A stretch of DNA of 64,000 nucleotides from Pictodentalium vernedei (GCA_031216915.1 CM062292.1:206481262-206545261), one strand, 5' to 3'; positions 1-10,966 are shown, counted from the stretch's first letter. The notes: a model not told the origin generated them from the sequence alone. Program-made: numbers and translations.

Positions 1-1702
1 CGTCAATCTGCTTGCTAATCTAAGCCTTCATGGCTGGAGACGCCCTATAAAATCGATGTCTCCCTGGGGGAGAATTACCTTTATCTATTTTATGACTGTA
101 AATGTTAGTTTTACCAAGTTCTGAGAAATCCTTAGCGAAGCAATCCCTATTCCTACCAAGTAGTACCATTAGTTCCTGTTTTTGAAGTTCTGATAAATCT
201 GAACGTGACAAGTCAATGCCAAGAGACTCAGCGTCAGCAAGGTATTTTTCACAATTACCAGGGCCATTTCGACCTATATAATTCACCGAAGCTTCAGAAC
301 TGGCATTACTTTCATCAACAGTGTGTAAAATATCCTCAGGGCCGACGTGCTGAAAACAACCGAGAACATGTGATGACTTCAATTTAACATGGGAATTAGT
401 TGGGTTAAGAACCTTGGAAACAGCCTTATTGTTAATCACTTCAATGAGCGTTCGTGCGCTCATGACATGCAAGTTGCTCACCAAATTCACATCAGGCTCT
501 ATAATACCTATTGAAGTAGCAATGCTGTCTGGACCTACACACTCTGGCACAATTGTTTCACTACGGGGTGCCAGAGTGATGTCCTCTAGCACTCTGACGT
601 TATATGTATAATTAGTTTGTTTTTCGACATTCTTTACCGGAGCGTGTGTCATACCATCCTGCAGTATGATAGTTTTGTGAGGAATATCAATATTGGCTTT
701 GTTTTGTGTAAGAAAATCCATACCTAGAATAATATTTGCAGGCATTTTCTCCAAAATCAGAAAATCTTGAATTAAATCTAATCTACCCAGGGAGAGATGC
801 AAAGTAGTTTCCCCTAAAACTCTGAGTAAGTTTCCATTTACACCTGACAATAGCTTAATGCTGGGAGGGTGAATTTCCACTTTGTTCCACAGATCAGTTG
901 ATTGTAGTATATTTTTGGATATACACGATCGACTGGCTCCTGTGTCGATCAATGCAGCAGTTCGTGTGTACACGTTCTCTAGCCTAATATCTACCTTATT
1001 TCCAGTTAATTCAGCACTTACAGAAGTAGTCAGGACCGGTACCCTGTTAAACTTACATGTAGCACTAATGTGACCGATTCTTTTACAAGTATTGCACCTG
1101 TAACTTCTGACGTGACATTTTGAGGCATCATGAAAATTTATTCCACACCTGTGACATAAAGGGAATCGACGCCTTCTACCTCGATATGGACGGCGCTTTG
1201 ACCGTCTGAAATTCATTTCAGCGTCTAGCCTTTCACGGTTACTCATGGGCCGGTTTCCGGTGTCAACAGCATTTATCTTTCGATAATCCCTGTTGCACCG
1301 TTCTTGACACACATTATCATATTGCTCAAACTGACGAGAATTATTTTCATTAGGCGTTATGGTAAGGACAATGTGTAATAAGTACTGTAAATAACAAATG
1401 AAGTCACTGCGGTGTAAACATATCGACTTAAATGCAGAGCATATACCTGAAAAAGTTTGAAACTGGTTTTCTATACTGGCTAATATACTCCTGCCAGATA
1501 TTACTATTGGGTTGCTACTTTGTGACAACTCATATTGGATACGGTGATACGTTTCATGTTCACCGAGCAAACTTATGCATGTATGCAAAGATTCCTTGTA
1601 TGATGTATACCATTTAATAATTTCTGAAACTGGTTCGTGCCCCATTATTGTGAAAAAGAAGTAATTTGCTGCAATGTTCCATGCTTCAAATGTAGTATAC
1701 AA
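1..1702 (-). pseudogene. Ty3/Gypsy-like LTR retrotransposon gag-protease fragment
   Basis: The minus strand stays open from about 1702 to 23 and encodes about 560 residues of a Metaviridae-type polyprotein. Two CX2CX4HX4C zinc knuckles (residues about 183-196 and 203-216, near 1156-1055) end a basic, Arg-rich nucleocapsid stretch. A retropepsin follows with its catalytic LIDTGAS motif at residues 251-257 (near 950-932) and an ILGMDFL motif about 75 residues later. The last residues match the linker that leads into reverse transcriptase. A TAG at 22-20 stops the frame there, and codons in the same frame still read sensibly up to the window edge, so this is a nonsense mutation. The first codon of the open frame is TTG, with an in-frame stop not far upstream, so the gag N-terminus is missing. 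No LTR is seen. The fragment abuts the tandem repeat starting near 1740. Family assignment is from motifs; the clade is unknown. Confidence 0.85.
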
Positions 1703-1750
1703 GCACGAGCGAGTGAGAAACGTCGGAGAAGTTAACCACTAACTCGTAAA

Positions 1751-2512
1751 CAATTGGTTTCCGGATGATAACTTGATAGTCGTTCAACTCACATTCATTA
1801 AACTTCATACGTAGGTTGGTCTTGGTGGGAGGAAGAACCCTATTGATTTTGGACATGCTACGTCGAAGGTCAAGGTCACAGTGACCTTGAACATAGTAAA
1901 TCTTAAACAATTGGTTTCCGGATGATAACTTGATAATGGTTCAACTCACATTCATGAAACTTCATAGGTAGATTGGCCTTGGTGAGGGGAAGAACCCTAT
2001 TGATTTTGGACTCGCTACGTCAAAGGTCAAGGTCACAGTGACCTTTAACATAGTATATCGCAACAATTGGTTTCCGGATGATAACTTGATAGTGGTTCAA
2101 CCTAGAGTCATGAAACTTTATAGGTGTGTTGGCCTTGGTGCGAGGAAGAACCCTATTGATCTTGGACTCACCAGGTCAAAGGTCAAGGTCACAGTGACCT
2201 TGAACATAGTATATCGCAACAATTGGTTTCCGGATGATAACTTGATAGTGGTTCAACCTAGAGCCATGAAACTTTACAGGAGTGTTGGCCTTGGTGCGAG
2301 GAAGAACCCTATTGATGTTGGACTCACCAGGTCAAAGGTCAAGGTCACAGTGACCTTGAACATAGTATATCGCAACAATTGGTTTCCGGATGAGAACTTG
2401 ATAGTGGTTCAACCCAGAGTCATGAAACTTCATAGGTGTGTTGGCCTTGGTGCGAGGAAGAACCCTATTGACCTTGGACTCGCCAGGTCAAAGGTCAAGG
2501 TCACAACTCGAC
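1751..2512 (+). repeat. 156-bp tandem repeat, five units, with AGGTCACAGTGACCT palindromes
   Basis: Five units begin at 1751, 1908, 2064, 2220 and 2376 with CAATTGGTTTCCGG, giving spacings of 157, 156, 156 and 156. Each unit ends in a run of GGTCA motifs. The palindrome AGGTCACAGTGACCT is intact at 1873-1887, 2030-2044, 2186-2200 and 2342-2356; the fifth copy breaks after AGGTCACA near 2506. Because 156 is divisible by three, an open frame runs through the array by chance. Confidence 0.95.
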
Positions 2513-3470
2513 ATTGGATCTGTGATCCTGAGCGGCATTTTTATAAATTATCCCAATATTACAATTCACCTCAAATCATATGACTAGTCATACCCCGTGA
2601 ATAATACATAAATACATTAATAGCTATGGTAAGTTTATATTTCCCAAATCCGGATTCGTTAGAAGATACCGTGGCCGGAATTAAGTAGGGTCTGTTATGA
2701 ATATCCGCGGGTTATTGTCTCATTTAATTATTAATCATCCGCGTCTTAATATACCTGTGTTACGCGACTTCAGTAAAATTTAATATTACGAACTTTGGCT
2801 GATATATATAATACCTATATGATGCTGCTCGGTGAAAAGTGTCGTTAAATCTCAATAATAAGCAATTATAACATTCTCTCATAAAACATATTCCAAATTA
2901 TAAAGTACTTAACTTAAATCTGCCGGTCTTCTACTCATGCGGTTCCTATAACCGTATACATGCTGCCCAGAATGGCAAGCCCACCGGAATACACAACTAT
3001 GAAACAGAACTTTCTGTGTGGCCTATCCTCCCATGTTTCTCTGTCTGTCTTAAAATTAGCTATTTGCATATTTATAGGAACGCGAATAATTTATTTCTAT
3101 TATTACCGTAAGATTAATATTAGCTTGTTATTCACTCGACGCACAGGGTGTTGATTAGAATTACTGCGACATGTTGAAACTTATTATCTGCACACGCGTT
3201 AATTAAGACTATTCATCTTCGCCGCTTGACGTGAAGACGGGACGATGAACAGCCTTGCAATTAACCGAGGGAATCACTTTTTTCTTTAACGGGGTGTATC
3301 ATTTCGGAGGGGGTAAAGGAGGCACCACGGGTTATAGCACATTGAGAGACCAAGTGTTGGAGTGTTGTTTTTCTTAATACTGGATAGCTGACTTTTCCAC
3401 CTGAGATCACCGTTTGTACATGTGCCGAGTCGACATCCAGTAAGTGCAGGCTTCGACACCCTTATAGTTT
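2513..3470. other. no recognisable feature
   Basis: AT-rich sequence on both strands with only short open frames. I see no domain, tandem repeat or terminal inverted repeat here. Confidence 0.5.
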
Positions 3471-3475
3471 AAAGT

Positions 3476-3556
3476 CCCCCCCCCCCCCCCACCATAAATA
3501 ACAGATGTACGCCCCCCCCCCCCCCATAAATAACAGATGTATGCCCCCCCCCCCCA
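3476..3556 (+). repeat. poly(C)-containing minisatellite
   Basis: Three poly(C) runs of about 10-14 bases alternate with a short spacer related to ATAAATAACAGATGTA. Confidence 0.8.
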
Positions 3557-3577
3557 CCACAACAGTTGTCAAAATAT

Positions 3578-3675
3578 TTTTTGCTTCCAAAACACAACTT
3601 ATGACCCCTGATTGAAACAGACGCTACACGCTCGTTTCAATCAGAAGTCATAAGATATGCTTTGGAAGCAAAAAA
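3578..3675. repeat. palindromic hairpin repeat
   Basis: A left arm beginning TTTTTTGCTTCCAAAA and running through ATGACCCCTGATTGAAAC is mirrored by GTTTCAATCAGAAGTCAT through CTTTGGAAGCAAAA. It resembles the hairpins that recur near 11.2, 35.4, 42.8, 53.7 and 54.1 kb, here with a different loop. Confidence 0.75.
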
Positions 3676-3811
3676 TTAAGATAAAAACCTTAAAAATTTT
3701 TTTACAGTTATGTCAGGTAAAGTGTTAAATGCAAATATGAATATTACACAGTAATTACACTTGAATATTTCTCCATTTGAACTTTATATGCCAAGATTAT
3801 TTTAATGTGAT

Positions 3812-5738
3812 TTTTGGCTCACCAACGTTAGTTGTGTGAGCCTATGGCATAGCCCTCATGTCGGCATCGGCGTCCGCTCTCAAATATTTTGAACTTTTGT
3901 GTACAGGTTTTGATTTTTTGGCTTTTCAAATTTTTTTTTAGTTTCAGCATATTGCTATGGTGGTTCACTATAACATTTAACTCTTTTCCAGGGTATTTTG
4001 TCGTAATATTAACCCTTTGAATCAAATTTTAGACTTATTTTGATGTTTGCGTGCAGGTTTTGATGTTTTTTTTTTCCTTTCTTTCAAGTGGAGATTTACC
4101 TTGCAGCATATGTCCATGCTTTCTATTGTATGTAAACATGCATCTTAGGGCTATGTTTGTATTATTTAACCCTTTTCCTGCTGAATTACTTCAATTTTGG
4201 ACTTTTATGTACAGCTTTTGGACTTAGGCTTACAGCTTCTTACTTTTATGTACAGGTTGTGATAAAAAAAAACAATTTCAAGTGAGGTTGACCTCACTGC
4301 ATATTGCAGTGGTGGTTATTATAACATTGATATCTTTCTAGTGCATTTTTTTAAAAAATTTAACCCTTTGAATAGATTTTTAGACTTATTTTGACGTTTG
4401 CGTGCAGGTTTTCATGTATTTTTTTTCCTTTCTTCCAAGTGTAGATTTACCTTGTAGTATATGCTTTCTATTGTATGTAAACGTGCATCTTAGGGCTACG
4501 TTGTATTCTTTAACCCTTTTCCTGCTTAATTATTTCAATTTTGGACTTTTTTTGTTTACAGGTTTGGATTTTTGTGCTTTTAAAAAAATGTTTTTCTTCT
4601 TTGCATATTGCTGTGGGGGTTCACGATAACATTTAACTCTTTTCCAGGGTATTTCGTCTTAATTTTAACCCTTGGAATCAAATTTTGGACTTATTTTGAC
4701 GTTTGTGTGCACATTTTGATGTTTTTTTACTTTTATGTGCAGGTTTTGAGGTTTGTCTTTCTTTTCTTCCAAGTGGTGACTTACCTTGTAGCATATTGCC
4801 ATGGTTCCTATTTTATGTTAGGATGCTTCTTGGGGCTATTATTATTTTATTTAACCCTTTAGCTGCTTATTTACTTTAAGTTTGGACTTTTGTGTGCAGG
4901 TTTTGTACTTTTGTGTGCAGGTTTTGATATTTTTTTTTAAGTGGAGTTTTACCTCTCTGGCATATTGCCATGGTGGTTACTGTAACATTTTCAGGGTATT
5001 TTTCTAAATTTTAACCCTTTGAAACAAATGTGATACTTTTATGTGCAGGTTTTGAGGTTTGTCTTTCTTTTCTTCCAAGTGGATATTTTTCAAGTAGACC
5101 TTCACCTTACTGGCATATTGCCATTGTGGTTACTGTGACAGGGTATTTTTCTCAATTTTAACCCCTTGAAACAAATGTGATACTTTTTTTTACTTTTATG
5201 TGCAGGTTTTGAGGTTTGTCTTTCTTTTCTTGCAAGTGGTGACTTACCTTGTAGCATATTGTCATGGTTCCTATTTTATGTTAGGATGCTTCTTGGGGCT
5301 ATTATTATTTTATTTACCCCTTTAGCTGCTTATTTACTTTAATTTTGGACTTTTGTGTGCAGGTTTTGTACTTTTGTGTGCAGGTTTTGATATTTTTTTT
5401 AAGTGGAGTTTTATCTCACTGGCATATTGCCATGCTGGTTATTGTAATATTTTCAGGGTATTTTTCTAAATTTTAACCCTTTGAAACAAATGTAATACTT
5501 TTTTTACTTTTATGTGCAGGTTTTGAGGTTTGTCTTTCTTTTTTTCAAAGTGGAGACTTACCTTGTAGCATATTGCCATGGTTCCTATTTTATGTTAGCA
5601 TGCTTCTTAGGGGTTATTATTATATTATTTAACCCTTTAACTGCTTATTTTCTTTAATTTTGGACTTTTGTGTGCAAGTTTTGAACTTTTTTTTTTTACT
5701 CCAGCCACCCCTTTGCATTGGCCACCTGTTGGTGAGCC
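3812..5738 (+). mobile_element. tandem-repeat-bearing non-autonomous element
   Basis: The left end is TTTTTGGCTCACCAAC with a short hairpin (GGCTCAC to GTGAGCC near 3834-3841). GTTGGTGAGCC, the inverse of GGCTCACCAAC, lies at 5728-5738. The interior is a degenerate tandem array in which phrases such as TGTGTGCAGGTTTTG, CATATTGCCATGG and TTAACCCTTT recur every few hundred bases. No coding capacity. The end architecture matches the TTTTAGCTCA class elsewhere in the window. Confidence 0.65.
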
Positions 5739-5984
5739 ACGGGGTACTGATACCCCCTCTAGTTTGTTTTTGTTACAAATTACAATTAATTAAATATATT
5801 GATATATATGCATTCCCAATAAATTATAACAAAATACAGAATAAATTTCAAAAAGATATTTAATAACATTTGATAAATAAAAGTTGTCAGAAAGGTTATA
5901 AACAACATCTCAAAAGTGTTATGCTTTATCAGACCAGTGCTGGAAAACCCCATTAATTAGCTCCGCCCACTCATAAAAAGTTCC
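5739..5984. other. no recognisable feature
   Basis: AT-rich spacer between the tandem-repeat element and the TATA box of the next element. Confidence 0.4.
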
Positions 5985-5986
5985 TC

Positions 5987-5995
5987 TATAAATAG
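5987..5995 (+). promoter_or_regulatory. TATA box of small-protein element, copy 1
   Basis: TATAAATAG lies 48 bases upstream of the ATG at 6043, a spacing that would give a very short 5' UTR. Function is inferred from sequence and position only. Confidence 0.5.
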
Positions 5996-6042
5996 ACACA
6001 GAGATCTTAATTGAACCGATTTCAGAGAGCGAACATCCAATC

Positions 6043-6762
6043 ATGGAGATACCGGATAGATTGTTGAAGACTATTACAGCCTTAGGGGTCTCTCGTCCTA
6101 TCACCTGGACTGTCCAGGAGATAGGAACGAGAGACCACCTGTCTATGAAATTTCTAGTTGAAGAAGAGAAAATATCACCGCCCTCCTCGGGGAGAGGTAG
6201 TACCTTTGTTGAGAGGACCTCCTCTCGCACTGGTCCTCACCCGAAGAGGGAAGGAGGCCCTGAAAAGAGAAGAAAGAAGAGCCCGTCCACCAAGCGGAGA
6301 GATGAAGAAAGAGAAAGGTGAGGAAAAGAAAGAGCCAGAGGCGGCCACCACTTCCCCTCCCACTCCCACAGACAGCCCCATCCAAATGCTGCCCTCTCGC
6401 CTCTTCCTGATCCCCACTCGCCTCTTCCTTCCAAACCAGAATGCCAGGACGCGGACGACAGGATAGGGAACATCTTACGGGAACACCAAATACAAGGGGA
6501 CCTTCACAGGCAAGAGATGGACAGGAAGCACCAACTACTCCTCCAACAAATCGAAGAAGCCAAAAAACTAATAGATGCCAGAAACCTACAACAACAAAAG
6601 ACTCAGCAATCACCCACAACCACTCCAGACTCGGCTAGGACCAGACCCTACAAAACTCAGCAACCACCATCAGGCAGCCCACTAACAACACCAACTACCA
6701 CTGTCTCTCCTTCCAAACCCCCACCTCTGAAAAAGAAGCAGAAAAGACACAAGCGCCGCTAA
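6043..6762 (+). pseudogene. unrecognised basic Pro-rich small protein, copy 1 (frameshifted)
   Basis: The ATG at 6043 opens a frame with N-terminal MEIPDRLLKTITALGVSRP, then a Ser/Pro-rich stretch and the basic phrase KKSPSTKRRD. It stops at 6321, but related coding continues in another frame to 6762: a Gln/Lys helix (DRKHQLLLQQIEEAKK), a Thr/Pro-rich linker and a lysine/arginine tail ending KKKQKRHKRR. The minus-strand copies at 17.1-18.0 and 16.9 kb share the same N-terminus (MELPDRPVKAISALGI), the KKSPSTKRRD phrase and the basic tail. The order of parts is therefore conserved, and copy 1 carries at least one frameshift between 6300 and 6517. I do not recognise the function. A repeated, retrotransposon-like ORF1 or Gag-like protein is possible because copies are dispersed, TATA-led and followed by a shared 3' hairpin. 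The KSPSxxRRD-type motif looks familiar from repetitive invertebrate proteins, but I cannot name the family. Confidence 0.6.
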
Positions 6763-6824
6763 CAACCCACAACTTCTCCTCCTTTACCACGGTCTGACAC
6801 TTCAAAATTCTACAGCTAATGAGG

Positions 6825-6890
6825 GTTGAAAGGGGCTTGCTTCCCAAATCGTCCCTGCGCGCCTTCGGCGCGCGAAACCATTTGATTTGA
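6825..6890 (+). repeat. conserved 3' hairpin block of the small-protein element
   Basis: CCCAAATCGTCCCTGC is followed by a 7-bp stem GCGCGCC/GGCGCGC (6857-6863 and 6867-6873) and then AAACCATTTG. The same block lies on the minus strand at about 15940-16000 and 17130-17180. In all three cases it follows the basic-tail ORF. Confidence 0.75.
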
Positions 6891-6996
6891 ATTGAACCGG
6901 ATTAACAGTGACTGCACTATGTAATCATATGTAACAACTGGGGTAATTTGGAAGACTACTTTTACAGAGACTGTACACGTAATGACCATTGTGACT

Positions 6997-7036
6997 AAAT
7001 ATGTGACCTTAAACACCAACAAATAAATAAATAAAT
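6997..7036 (+). repeat. SINE/LINE-type 3' tail
   Basis: AAATATGTGACCTTAAACAC followed by a short AATA-type repeat matches the 3' ends of the three SINEs at 19, 40.7 and 53.2 kb. No tRNA head precedes it, so it is a truncated copy or the tail of a partner LINE. Confidence 0.6.
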
Positions 7037-7153
7037 GCTTATCTACCCAACTACTGACCACTTATAGAATTACTTGGGACAGTCTAGTATGAAAAACCCT
7101 TATTCATTCATGGAATCATTGTAGCTAAAACTGTGTATATAATTACAAACTAC

Positions 7154-7323
7154 TTAACTTTGGCTTTTATTTTGGTGACCACTATGATGCCTGGATCTGC
7201 TGCGTGTGAGTGTTCGTTTTTCCCAAAGATGAAGTTATCGTCCCGTTCGGCTACTGTTGTGGCACAAGTCAAATTTCTATTTCTTACAGCACATCTCCAG
7301 TTGGTGGTACCCTTGTACATTTT
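7154..7323 (-). pseudogene. exon 5 (FLYWCH second half)
   Basis: Acceptor CATTATTTCAG precedes 7323. It encodes KMYKGTTNWRCAVRNRNLTC and later NEHSHAADPG, the WxC, C and HxH ligands of a FLYWCH finger. The frame meets TAG at 7150; a possible GTAGTT donor at 7153 would avoid it. No further exon is seen downstream. Confidence 0.65.
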
Positions 7324-7485
7324 CTGAAATAATGGAAACATGGAATATTTATTTAATGATTTATTTATTTATTCATTCATCTATTTATTTAGACCATTCT
7401 TTTTATTTATTTAACTCTGCCATCGGAAAACTATCTGCACCATTTCCATTACATTTTATTTTTTTTACAAATCAGTGATAATTAC

Positions 7486-7624
7486 CTTCACATTGTATGA
7501 ATAGCCATTACTGTCCATTAACTTTCATTTTCCTTTCTGTGCTCCATTATCCATGACTTCAAAGTTCAGTTCCCTGTCCCTGTCCAAGTCTTGTCCTTCT
7601 GGCAACGGATCATCACACATAGAA
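7486..7624 (-). pseudogene. exon 4 (FLYWCH first half)
   Basis: Acceptor CTTTTCATTGCAG precedes 7624 and donor AAG|GTAATT follows 7486. It encodes FEVMDNGAQKGK, a TGA, then KLMDSNGYSYNVK. It completes the split codon of E3 and ends in phase 0. Confidence 0.65.
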
Positions 7625-7778
7625 CTGCAATGAAAAGAGGATGTTTCAAGCATGAAGTGGCATATCCAGGCCTTTGATTTTGAGGAGAGCATTCATGTCT
7701 ACTCAGATCATTAGGGTGGGAAAACAGTTTAATTTTCAAAATAGAAGGCCACAATATCTGAATAAAACAAAATGAGTA

Positions 7779-8558
7779 CAGTAAAACTGTCTTGAGAGAC
7801 CACTGTCTTGAGAGACCACAGCTGCCAGGCACTGATTGATTTTACTCTATAATGGACCTGCTATGGGAGACCACCTGTCTTGAGAGACCACTGTGACCTG
7901 GTACCAACTTGTATTTTTATGCCATAATGGACCTGTCTTGAGAGACCGTCTCTTTGAAGACTGAAACCATGACAAAAACTTTTTACCTGTCCTGGAATTG
8001 GAAAATCCATTGTGGTTATACTAACAAAATTAAAAGTATTAAAAGCTCTTAATTGGGTTTCATTTGCTAACTCATTAAAGATTGAGATGTTTTTGTAAGA
8101 CCCCTGTGAAAAGATTAGGATTATTGCTGAATAAACAATTTCATACATACCTGAAATGTGACAGATATGAATAAAAATAAATCTGTGTTGAAAATCTTTT
8201 TGTAACAAATTGAAATGGACTGTTATAAAAATTATGAAAATAAATTAGTGTTGAAAATCTTCATTTACTGTTATAAAAATTATAAATATAAATTAGTGTT
8301 GAAAATCTTCACTGAAGATTTTCAACACTAATTTATTTTTATAATTTTTATAACAGTCCATTTCAATTTGTTACAAAAACTTCATAAAAAAGAACAACTA
8401 TAAAGTAATTACAAAAATCCATTCTTCTCCATTTCTGAATTTTGTGGTGGGTTATTCACTGACTTGAGAAAACCTGAAACCTGTTTTGAGAGACCACCTG
8501 TCTTGAGAGACCACTTTTGTGTGGCCCAAAGGGCGGTCTCTCAAGACAGGTTCTACTG
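7779..8558. mobile_element. pogo/Tigger-like MITE, copy A, carrying an exon-like module
   Basis: The element is flanked by TA (7777-7778 and 8559-8560). Its ends are CAGTAAAACTGTCTTGAGAG and an inverse reading from CAGTAGAACCTGTCTTGAG, and subterminal copies of CTTGAGAGACCAC recur. CAG ends with a TA duplication are typical of pogo/Tc1-mariner MITEs. The middle holds a large palindrome (about 8225-8400) and, on the minus strand, the splice-flanked 117-nt block at 8103-7987. It lies in the intron between E3 and E4 of the PHD-FLYWCH gene. Confidence 0.8.
7987..8103 (-). other. 117-nt exon-like module inside the MITE (copy A)
   Basis: Acceptor CTTTTCACAG and donor CAG|GTAAAA bound exactly 39 codons beginning GSYKNISIFNELANETQLRA. 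Copy B at 52560-52676 has the same length and boundaries. Not recognised. Confidence 0.5.
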
Positions 8559-8679
8559 TAGGCGGCAAAGTGCAAGTTTTTTGTTGAGACGAGAGACCAA
8601 ACTTTCATTTAGCAGGCATTTGTTGATTATTTATTAAAAGACAATTGTTTATTCACGATAACTTCTTGTAATTACTTAC

Positions 8680-8914
8680 TGCTCCATTACTATGTCAGGG
8701 TGTCTGAACTCCTGTCTACTGATTCCAAGTGAAGATGCGCTCATGTCCGGTTCAACAGCATCGTCATTAATTCTTTCGTTGAGTACATCGATCTGACTGC
8801 TTTCTGCACCCTCACTCGATAGCTCAAGCACTCTCAGTTCATCCACCAAGAATGTAGAAGAAACAGGCTGTACGAACGATGTGTCGGGCATTAACATGAA
8901 ATGAAAGTGTGTGT
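8680..8914 (-). pseudogene. exon 3 (acidic linker)
   Basis: Open through the whole block, rich in Ser, Asp and Glu (VDELRVLELSSEGAESSQID), with donor CA|GTAAGT at 8679. The acceptor chosen (CACCTAG) gives a phase that does not join E2, so a small indel, another acceptor or a missing mini-exon is implied. Confidence 0.5.
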
Positions 8915-9163
8915 CTAGGTGAGTCCACTATATATTCCTGGAAAGTTTTCCCTGGTGCTAACAATAATTAATGTTAGTTTCTGGTATTTTAAATGGAAAA
9001 AGTTTTACAGTTATGACATAGGCTGGAAGCAACAAAAGTTATATATATATATACACCATTCTGCTGAAATTGACTGCCTCTGCATTTTAGTACAATTTAC
9101 ACATTTTCAGATGACTCAAATGTTTGTCATGAAGAGAATCCCCAAAATAAAGAGTTAACTTAC

Positions 9164-9326
9164 CCTGGTGAATCCTTCTCACTAACTACAGTCAGTCTAC
9201 TACTTTCAGCATTTGGTGTGCCTGGTATATTTGATTGGTCGTCTTGGACACCACATTTCTCACACCAGAAGTCTCTCACCTCTTCTTCCTAATTCACCAT
9301 CTGCACATAAAGTTCACGTGATATAC
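9164..9326 (-). pseudogene. exon 2 (PHD C-terminal half)
   Basis: Acceptor TTTTTCATTGAAG ends at 9327. The exon starts GTATATCACGTGAAC, giving ISRELYVQMVN, then TAG, then EEEVRDFWCEKCG, and closes with donor GG|GTAAGT at 9163. The FWCEKC phrase is the closing zinc-ligand pair of a PHD finger. Confidence 0.65.
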
Positions 9327-9493
9327 CTTCAATGAAAAAGCAAAATCTATTTTAGAGGACTTCCACCCCAGGCATTTTTACCAGTAAACCAGGACTTTTT
9401 ATGCATTAAATAAGCACCACTTCACTTCCCAGGGTTCCTACGGAGCGACGTTAATCACTGAACAACCCCCAGTGGGTAATCAACTTATTGGAT

Positions 9494-10966
9494 TTTTAGC
9501 TCAACTTTGGCGAAGCCAAATTTGAGATATTGTTATGGCCCGTCTGGCCATCTGTCTGTCTGTCGCACCGTACACACGGCTCGGGCTAGAGGCCGTATTT
9601 ATGAACCAATCTTTACAAAACTTCTTGGGTACCTTTGTTATCATTGTGAGACAAGAACGTGTGTTTTTGGGTCCAGTCCGAAATTCAAGATGGCCGCTGG
9701 CAGCCATTTTGTACAAAATTAGGTGCAATCTGATTTTTACGCAGAACTTCCATTTGAAAGCTCTGATTTGAATAATTTTTTGTATGAATGTTTAGTACCA
9801 TGGGATACAGCACGTATAATACGGGTTTTTTTCTTGTGTGTAAATTATTCAAATTAGACTTACTTTGATTTATTTAGTGTAACTTTCAGCACTGTAACTG
9901 CAAATGCCGATACGGCTCGGGCTAGAGGCCGTATTTATGAACCGATCTTTACGCAACTTCTTTGGTACCTTTGTTATCACCGTGGGACGAGAACGAGTGT
10001 TTTGGGGTCTTGTCTGAAATTCAAGATGGCCACTGGCAGCCATTTTGTACAAAATTAGATGCAATCAGATTTTTGCGCAGAACTTCCATATGAAAGCACT
10101 GATTTGAATAATTTTTCGTGTGAATGTTTAGTACCAAGGGATACATCACATATAATACAGGGTTTTTTCTCGTGCATAAATTATGCCAATTAGACTAACT
10201 TTGATCTATTTAATATTACTTTCAGCACTGTAAGTGCAAATACCGCGGCTCGGGCTGGAGGCCGTATTTATGAACCGATCTTTACGAAACTTCTCGGGTA
10301 CCTTTGTTATCACCGTGGGATGAGAAGAAGTGTTTTTGGGTGCAGTCCAAAATTCAAGATGGCTGCCAGCGGCCATTTTGTACCAAAATTAGTGCAATCA
10401 GTTTTTTGTACAGAACTTCTGTATGAAAGTTCTCATTTGAATAAATTTCTGTATGAATGTTTAGTAACATGGAATACATCACATATAATACGGGTTTGTT
10501 TCTCGTGCAGAAATTATGCAAATTAAATGAACTTTGATTTGTTCAGTGCTACTTATACACAGTAAGTGCACATGTCAATACGGCTCAGGCTAGAGTCTGT
10601 ATTTATGAACTGATCTTCACGAAACGTCTTGAGGTACCTTTGTTACCACCTTGTCACAGGAACGAGTGTTTTTGGGTGCCTTTGTTATCACTGTGCTATG
10701 AGAACAAATATTTTCGGGTTCAGTCAGACCCACTCTGGGACTCGAAGATTTCTTTTCTAGTTTAGCATCTGTCACCCCACTTTTACAATACTTTACCTAT
10801 ATATTTGTTACAGGCTACGGTCAGCATTTATGTACAGACCATTAGAATACTTTACATGTACCTTTGTTATCAGGTCATTATCTTGATGTTTGTCATTGCT
10901 GTGTCACACACTATACATGTACATGTCTTAAACAAGTTGAGCTACAGTGTCATTGACACTTTCATT
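9494..10966 (+). mobile_element. hairpin-ended element with about 345-bp tandem units, copy 1
   Basis: The left end TTTTTAGCTCAACTTTGG is followed by a hairpin (TTTGGC/GCCAAA). The interior has repeated units starting with CGGCTCGGGCTAGAGGCCGT and containing GAAATTCAAGATGGC. The right end is CAAGTTGAGCTA followed by the palindrome AGTGTCATTGACACT at 10946-10960. The structure suggests a Helitron/Helentron-type non-autonomous element; this is inference. Confidence 0.75.

Noticed and set aside
2038-2583. 181-residue open frame across the 156-bp array
   Set aside because: The unit length is divisible by three, so any open unit stays open. The translated repeat has no domain and the array is non-coding on the other strand.
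6143-6619. minus-strand open frame opposite the small-protein element
   Set aside because: Antisense shadow of the conserved plus-strand frames. Its composition is only that of the reversed Pro/Lys-rich codons.
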